NCBI GenBank assembly: GCA_020687485.1
Contig: JAJEQR010000007.1
Coordinates: 48,164-112,163, forward strand
Source of the DNA: Hominifimenecus microfluidus
Lineage (GTDB): Bacteria; Bacillota; Clostridia; Lachnospirales; Lachnospiraceae
DNA length: 64,000 bases
Direction of reading: 5' to 3'
The notes under the pieces were generated by a model. The model did not search any database. It was not told the origin of the DNA and worked only from the letters and a program-made list of their open reading frames with translations. The position numbers and the translations under genes are program-made. Shown in pieces: positions 59,387-64,000 of this stretch (positions within the stretch are counted from its first letter, which is position 1; every line of letters begins with the position of its first letter).

Positions 59387-60118
59387 ATGAAAGAATTACA
59401 GAAACAGCTGGATATGCTGATTCGAAAGTCCGGCGCTGATATGCAGGTGATTGAAATGATTCGAAATGAACCGTCTGTTTTTCCGTTCAGCACAGAAGGA
59501 AAACTCATGGCATATCTGCTTGCTGGTCGTATCATTACCTATGAAGAGTATCTGAATCTAAACAGGGAATATAACAGGAGAAATCAATATTTGTACTTGT
59601 TCGACATGGCTCCACGCACGTTCGGGGAGATCTGGGGAGAGAATCACGTTCTGCAGCTCTTCCCGGAATTTGTAAAGGCGACGAAGGAGAAACTGATGTT
59701 TCAGTATCCGGGATTTGACGGAGAATTCGACCTTCTGCTGGACGGCATCCGTGTGGAGGTAAAGGCCTGTCGGGCCAACAGCACAAAATTCGGCGGGAAT
59801 CTTGCCAGCCGTGCCTATCTTCATCAGGAAGCGCATGAGCATGCCTTCAAATATCATTACCAGCAGCTGAAACCGTCCTGCTGTGATGTGTTTCTGTGGA
59901 TTGGTGTCTGCCGTGATGGACTCCTCTATTGGGTCATCAGCAGCGAGGAGCTGATCCAGACCCGGCGCCTCGGTACACAACACCGGAACGAAAAAACAGG
60001 CACTCTTGGAGTACCTGTTTACGAGGGTCAGATCTTCATGACCGAGGAAGAACTGCGCCCGTACCTGACCGCAGAGAAGGATATTGTGGAAGCAGTCAGG
60101 AGGAAGGGAAGAAAGTAA
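59387..60118 (+). CDS. Probable type II restriction endonuclease
   Basis: A 243-residue protein from the ATG at 59387 (AGGAGAGAGGAAAC upstream). A helical N-terminal part is followed by a PD-(D/E)xK core: GFDGEFDLLLDGIRVEVKAC, with E-x-K preceded by Asp as in restriction enzymes. An aromatic beta region FLWIGVCRDGLLYWVI follows. It converges on an adenine methyltransferase gene, the usual partnership of a type II system. The recognition site is unknown. Confidence 0.78.
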   Translation: MKELQKQLDMLIRKSGADMQVIEMIRNEPSVFPFSTEGKLMAYLLAGRIITYEEYLNLNREYNRRNQYLYLFDMAPRTFGEIWGENHVLQLFPEFVKATKEKLMFQYPGFDGEFDLLLDGIRVEVKACRANSTKFGGNLASRAYLHQEAHEHAFKYHYQQLKPSCCDVFLWIGVCRDGLLYWVISSEELIQTRRLGTQHRNEKTGTLGVPVYEGQIFMTEEELRPYLTAEKDIVEAVRRKGRK

Positions 60119-60134
60119 ACGGTTCTTTTGTATA

Positions 60135-60189
60135 ATATCCCGGCAATGGCGATCCGCTTTTGGTGAAGCAATCGCCGCTTCCGGGATAG
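60135..60189. terminator. Bidirectional hairpin between restriction genes
   Basis: TATCCCGG/CCGGGATA and inner GGCGAT/ATCGCC form one long stem between the two convergent genes. Confidence 0.55.
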
Positions 60190-60191
60190 AA

Positions 60192-62207
60192 TCAGCGGCC
60201 AGGAAATGTTAATTTCGGATTCGCAGGAGCTGTATCCTCTATCAGCAGCCGCTCTTCTTCCGTCAGTTTAAACAGATCAAAGATCATCTCATCCAGCATT
60301 AGGTACTGGGCTTCCGGATCGTCCGCGGTACCAAGAATCAGCGGCTCTGCCGTCTCAATAATCCTGTGCTGTTCCTCCTCAGCGGCCTGTGGAATCGGCA
60401 GGCTTTCTATATGCGAGCGAAGCACCTTCACAGAATGGAATGTTTTCTGATATACAAAACGCGTCACGCTGGAATTAAGAACTGCCAGGATATATTTGAT
60501 CTCCAGGCCATCCAGCTGCGGAATCAGCAGGTTGCAGCTGTTCAAAGAAAGTGTCTGCGCATTGTCATAAGCGAATACAGGCTCCTCACAAATAAAGCGA
60601 TAGAGAAGTTTCTCTGGCGCCCGGTAGCGCTCCTCCGGCGCCGTCTGCTGAAAGCAATCCGGATCAAATACCAGATACTGTGCTGCCGGAGCCGCCCGGA
60701 ACCGAAAGATATCCGAACCACGCAGAACCGGCTCACTGCCCGGAACCGGTTCATCCAGCAAATATTTTCTATTATTCCCGGTAACAATTCCAAGTGCAAA
60801 TACCGCGTGATCCGCCAGAAAGCATTTGTCCTCCGGAGTTTTCAGCTTTTCCAGAAGCTGATACTCCGGATCTGTAATCAAAAAACTAAAGCAATTCGGA
60901 GAGACCGCACGTTCTGTGAGAATTTCAAAGGAATGTTCACCGTCCTTCACCTGCATTCCAACGGTAGAAAACCGGCTGCCTGTATGAGTAACCGAGAGCA
61001 AAACTGCCGGACACTGAACCTGATCGAAGGCGTTTCCAAGATATTCCAGTGAACGGATCGAGCCACATTCCAAAATTTTCTTCCGGATTGCAGTATGAGA
61101 ACGTACATTCAGAACCGCCTCCGGAAGGACGAACGAAACACATCCGTTCTCTGTCAGATCAGAAAGCGCCTGTTCCAGGAAAAGATCGCAGGACTCTACA
61201 TTCCGACCGGAGGCCGACGCATAGCGCCTGGAAAGCTGCATTCTCTCCTCTTCCGAATACGTATATCCCCAGGGAGGATTCCCGATAATATGGTCAAATT
61301 TCCTTCGTCCGGATTCTGTCTCCTTTAGATAATCTCCCACTGAAATGTGCGCGCGAATCTCCTCAGCAGAAGCTTCCGGATAGCGAAGCGCCAGGTTCAG
61401 GCGGGCAATTGCCACGCTCACTGCATCAATATCATTTCCATAGATATCCGAGAAAGAAACCGAATCCGGCAGCTGTAGCAGAAAATTCCCGGTTCCGCAG
61501 CAGGGATCCAGGATTTTTCGTCCGGGAGCAAAGGAAAGCGAATCCATCAACTTCCGAACTATCACAGAAGGCGTATAGTAAGAGCCGGTATTCTTCCGCT
61601 CTCCCAGATGACGACAGGAAATATAGAGCAGCCCAAGGATATCCTCTCGCTCCTCATAAGTATATAGCGTCTTAAACAGCGCCGGGTGCGTTTGACAGAA
61701 ACGAACAGATGCTGCGATATCCGGAATCAGATCATGGAGATGATGATTAAAATTTTCCCATTGATCGGACATATGAACTGGCCGGATGCAGGTCTGCAGA
61801 TAATCTACAAAGGAAATACCTGGCTCTGTTCCCATCCGGTCTGCATACAGTTTTAACGCACAGTCCGCAAGCAGAGATGGTATAGCGGCAGAATCTGCCA
61901 GTACATTTTCCTCACGGATTGCCTCCATTAGCTTCTGAACTGCTCCGATATTGCAGCTTCTAGGAGAAAGATAGGAACGATAGAAGAAATTTCCGGACAC
62001 GAACTTCTTATTCCGTCGGCTCTTTAACGCTGTATTTCTCTCGGAACGGATCTCCCGCTTCAACGCAGCTACATATTCTCTTGTAAAATAAGGCGTCCTA
62101 CCCTTGGTATACGAAGGGAGGAGCTTGCCAAGTTTTATCCAGTTGCGTCCTGTCGCGTTTGAAATCGAAAGCTCCTCACAGAGCTCCCGGAGAGATAAAT
62201 CCGTCAT
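60192..62207 (-). CDS. Type II N6-adenine DNA methyltransferase
   Basis: A 671-residue enzyme from the ATG at 62207 (AAAGGAAC upstream). An N-terminal MerR-like HTH (LRELCEELSISNATGRNWIK) precedes the methylase domain with motif I ILDPCCGTGNFLLQLP and motif IV HIIGNPPWGY. A TaqI-like C-terminal specificity region follows (EIKYILAVLNSSVTRFVYQK). The motif order is gamma-class N6-adenine. It protects host DNA from the convergent nuclease. Confidence 0.9.
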   Translation of the reverse strand: MTDLSLRELCEELSISNATGRNWIKLGKLLPSYTKGRTPYFTREYVAALKREIRSERNTALKSRRNKKFVSGNFFYRSYLSPRSCNIGAVQKLMEAIREENVLADSAAIPSLLADCALKLYADRMGTEPGISFVDYLQTCIRPVHMSDQWENFNHHLHDLIPDIAASVRFCQTHPALFKTLYTYEEREDILGLLYISCRHLGERKNTGSYYTPSVIVRKLMDSLSFAPGRKILDPCCGTGNFLLQLPDSVSFSDIYGNDIDAVSVAIARLNLALRYPEASAEEIRAHISVGDYLKETESGRRKFDHIIGNPPWGYTYSEEERMQLSRRYASASGRNVESCDLFLEQALSDLTENGCVSFVLPEAVLNVRSHTAIRKKILECGSIRSLEYLGNAFDQVQCPAVLLSVTHTGSRFSTVGMQVKDGEHSFEILTERAVSPNCFSFLITDPEYQLLEKLKTPEDKCFLADHAVFALGIVTGNNRKYLLDEPVPGSEPVLRGSDIFRFRAAPAAQYLVFDPDCFQQTAPEERYRAPEKLLYRFICEEPVFAYDNAQTLSLNSCNLLIPQLDGLEIKYILAVLNSSVTRFVYQKTFHSVKVLRSHIESLPIPQAAEEEQHRIIETAEPLILGTADDPEAQYLMLDEMIFDLFKLTEEERLLIEDTAPANPKLTFPGR

Positions 62208-62281
62208 AATATGTTCCTTTGATTCGATCTGTATTAAAAAATAGTCTCGTTTTAGCACCAATATCGGTGTACAGTGTTTAT

Positions 62282-62310
62282 ATTATAATGAATATTTTGT
62301 CGGATGACAA
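62282..62310 (-). promoter_or_regulatory. Promoter of the methyltransferase gene
   Basis: TTGTCA (62305-62310), a 17-bp spacer and TATAAT (62282-62287) on the minus strand. Confidence 0.65.
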
Positions 62311-62433
62311 CCAGGACTTTTTTATACAACATACAGTTCAGGGTGTATAACTTGCTATCGGTATATCCTTGATTTTTCGGCATTAATTTGCTATGATTCA
62401 GAGGACATCGCTGCCCGATTTACCAATTATGGC

Positions 62434-62470
62434 GTAAAGCCCCTACCTTCAGGCATGGGGAGTGTCAAGA
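62434..62470 (+). mobile_element. IS200/IS605-type right-end remnant
   Basis: AAAGCCCCTACCTTCAGG-CATGGGGAGTGTCAA has the hairpin-plus-GTGTCAA form of IS200/IS605 right ends and omega-RNA 3' tips. No transposase or tnpB gene is nearby, so only an end or a solo remnant is left just upstream of citC. The identification is from remembered end patterns. Confidence 0.45.
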
Positions 62471-62502
62471 CAGTAAATTATCAGGAAGGAAAATATAAAT
62501 AC

Positions 62503-63549
62503 ATGAGTGAATATACATTGAGTGAGATTCGTCCCACGGACAAGAGAAACCGACGCCTGCAGGAAGCCCTGCTGAAGAAAGAAGGAATCGAGCTGGACAA
62601 GAACCTGGATTACAGCGTTGGTCTCTTCGACGAAGATTATAACCTTGCGGCGACCGGTTCCTGCTTCAAGAACACGCTGCGCTGCATGGCGGTAGATTCC
62701 AGCCATCAGGGTGAAGGACTTCTGAACCAGGTGGTTACACATCTTATGGATCATCAGTCCGAACGCGGCAACTTCGAGCTGTTCCTGTATACCAAGTGCG
62801 ATTCCGCCAAGTTTTTCAACGATCTTGGCTTCTACGAAATTGCCCGCGTAGATGGCAAGGTTGTGTTTATGGAGAACCGTCGTACCGGTTTCAGCGGTTA
62901 TCTGGATCGTCTGCGCAAAACCCGCGTGGAGGGCGAGCGTGTAGCTGCTGTCGTTATGAACGCAAATCCGTTCACGCTGGGCCACCAGTACCTGCTGGAG
63001 AAAGCATCCGCAGAGAATGATGTGGTACATGTATTCGTTGTATCTGAGGATGTCAGCCTTGTTCCGTTTTCTGTGCGCTATGAACTGGTAAAGCGCGGCA
63101 GCGCTCATCTGAAGAACTTGGTATACCATGAGACCGGTAGTTATATCATCTCCAATGCGACTTTCCCGTCTTATTTCCTGAAGGATGCAGACCTTGTCAT
63201 TCAGTCTCATGCCCGCCTGGATATCAATGTGTTCAAGAAGATTGCAGAGGCGCTTGGCGTGAATTACCGCTATGTTGGCGATGAGCCTTTCAGCCAGGTA
63301 ACTTCGATCTACAATAAGATCATGAAGGAAGAACTGGACGCTGCGGGGATTCAGTGCGTGATCGTGCCCCGTAAGGAAGAAAGCGGTTCTGCGATCAGTG
63401 CGTCCAAGGTACGCCAGGCCATCAAGGAAGGAAATCTGGAGGCTTTAAAATCTGTCGTACCGGAGAGCACCTACGCGTACTTTACTTCCCCGGAGGCCGA
63501 GCCGGTGATCCAGCGAATCCGCAGGGCGGAGGAGGTCATTCACTACTAA
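62503..63549 (+). CDS. citC: [Citrate (pro-3S)-lyase] ligase
   Basis: A 348-residue protein from the ATG at 62503. An N-terminal GNAT-like domain (about 35-125, MAVDSSHQGEGLLNQVVTHL) is followed by a nucleotidyltransferase domain with the HxGH-type motif NANPFTLGHQYLLEKA (about 154-169) and the SAISASKVRQAIKEG signature. It acetylates the thiol of the citrate lyase carrier protein. No other cit genes are within the window. The ribosome binding site GGAAGG is rather far (about 13 nt). Confidence 0.93.
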   Translation: MSEYTLSEIRPTDKRNRRLQEALLKKEGIELDKNLDYSVGLFDEDYNLAATGSCFKNTLRCMAVDSSHQGEGLLNQVVTHLMDHQSERGNFELFLYTKCDSAKFFNDLGFYEIARVDGKVVFMENRRTGFSGYLDRLRKTRVEGERVAAVVMNANPFTLGHQYLLEKASAENDVVHVFVVSEDVSLVPFSVRYELVKRGSAHLKNLVYHETGSYIISNATFPSYFLKDADLVIQSHARLDINVFKKIAEALGVNYRYVGDEPFSQVTSIYNKIMKEELDAAGIQCVIVPRKEESGSAISASKVRQAIKEGNLEALKSVVPESTYAYFTSPEAEPVIQRIRRAEEVIHY

Positions 63550-64000
63550 TTCTTTTACTGGCGTTACGTGGAGCTCCGCATGAACCAGGAAAACTGAAAT
63601 TTGCGAAGTTCTACACTGGTGCAAGTTATCAGCGGAACTTCAATTCCTGCGGAAGTTCCCTGCCGGAATCATCAGAAAAGGCTCAGTCCGGTTACGGGTG
63701 CTGCATTTCCGATGGAAATAAATCCCAATTCTGTATCTTGGTGTAAATCGAAAAGAATAAAGAGATTATTAAAACCATGATAGGTATAGGAAATGGTCTA
63801 AAGTTATGATATCAATGTAATTCTCCGAGAAAAAGCCGACCCTCTTCTACACGGACACATTGCGAGGCTTCCGTGCGCAGGGCTGCGCTAGCGATCGCCA
63901 CAAAGCCCCACGTTCAAGCCTCGAAGAGGCGCGTTGGGGCGACTGGCGATTAATAGGCGCGCGGCCCGGAGCCGGAAACGCAGCACCCGTGGCCGTGTGA
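63550..64000. other. 451 bp without genes; strongly structured GC-rich end
   Basis: 63550-63840 is ordinary AT-rich non-coding sequence with no frame I trust. 63842-64000 is GC-rich and folds on itself: ATCGCCA/TGGCGAT, GCCCCA/TGGGGC and GCCTC-GAA-GAGGC nest in one stem. On the minus strand it ends before GGTCGGCTTTTTC. It may be part of a structured RNA cut by the window edge. Confidence 0.45.

Noticed and set aside
62449..63210. 253-codon minus-strand frame opposite citC
   Set aside because: Antisense shadow of citC, which has full family motifs on the plus strand.

Overview
The window looks like a chromosomal segment of a Gram-positive Clostridia-type bacterium, most likely Lachnospiraceae. 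The signs are a tmRNA with the tag ending NNEYALAA, a class B sortase beside an SPKTG-anchored surface protein, a LytR-CpsA-Psr protein, a Rex regulator, cobalamin genes and [citrate lyase] ligase, strong AGGAGG ribosome binding sites, and few signals foreign to Firmicutes. Host genes lie at 1-1964 and 40865-64000. The middle 38.9 kb (1981-40848) is a complete, visibly AT-richer prophage.

Left host arm: a two-component YjjB/YjjP (ThrE-like) exporter and the ssrA (tmRNA) gene, all on the minus strand. The prophage sits 10 bp upstream of the -35 box of the ssrA promoter and leaves that promoter intact.

Prophage: almost everything is on the minus strand, so expression runs from the right end to the left. 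From right to left there are subterminal hairpins, a solo IS30-type HTH protein, small early genes, a possible origin region, an HUH Rep protein with a candidate countertranscribed RNA, a lytic transglycosylase, a VRR-NUC nuclease, ParA/ParB, a MazF/PemK-like protein, SSB and a late-gene regulator. Then come an HNH nuclease, TerS/TerL, portal, ClpP protease, an HK97-type capsid, connectors, a tail with a predicted -1 frameshift in the chaperone gene, tape measure, Dit, Tal and baseplate proteins. A diversity-generating retroelement (DGR) follows, made of a variable protein, a template repeat and a reverse transcriptase, then holin and endolysin. At the left end are a repressor with operators, one divergent plus-strand gene and an IS30-family transposase. 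There is no tyrosine or serine integrase. The element is bounded by a 13-bp inverted repeat and a perfect 16-bp direct repeat, so the IS30 transposase at its left tip is the best candidate for its integration enzyme. Rep plus ParAB suggest that it can also exist as a plasmid-like circle.

Right host arm: a surface-protein/sortase B/LCP cluster; an HpcH-type aldolase and a MutL-like ATPase; transglutaminase-like protein, YebC, MazF, alanine racemase, NAD(P)HX repair enzyme and Rex; a divergent ABC-F ATPase; an intracellular subtilisin; tRNA-Glu; free-methionine-sulfoxide reductase; a cobalamin cluster (cbiA-cobT-cobU, with a duplicated cobU domain); a convergent type II restriction-modification pair; and citC preceded by what looks like an IS200/IS605 end remnant. 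The last 160 bases are GC-rich and strongly self-complementary, possibly part of a structured RNA cut by the window edge.

The most notable feature is the combination of a cos-type, DGR-carrying, ParAB/HUH-Rep siphovirus with an IS30 transposase and transposon-like ends in place of an integrase.
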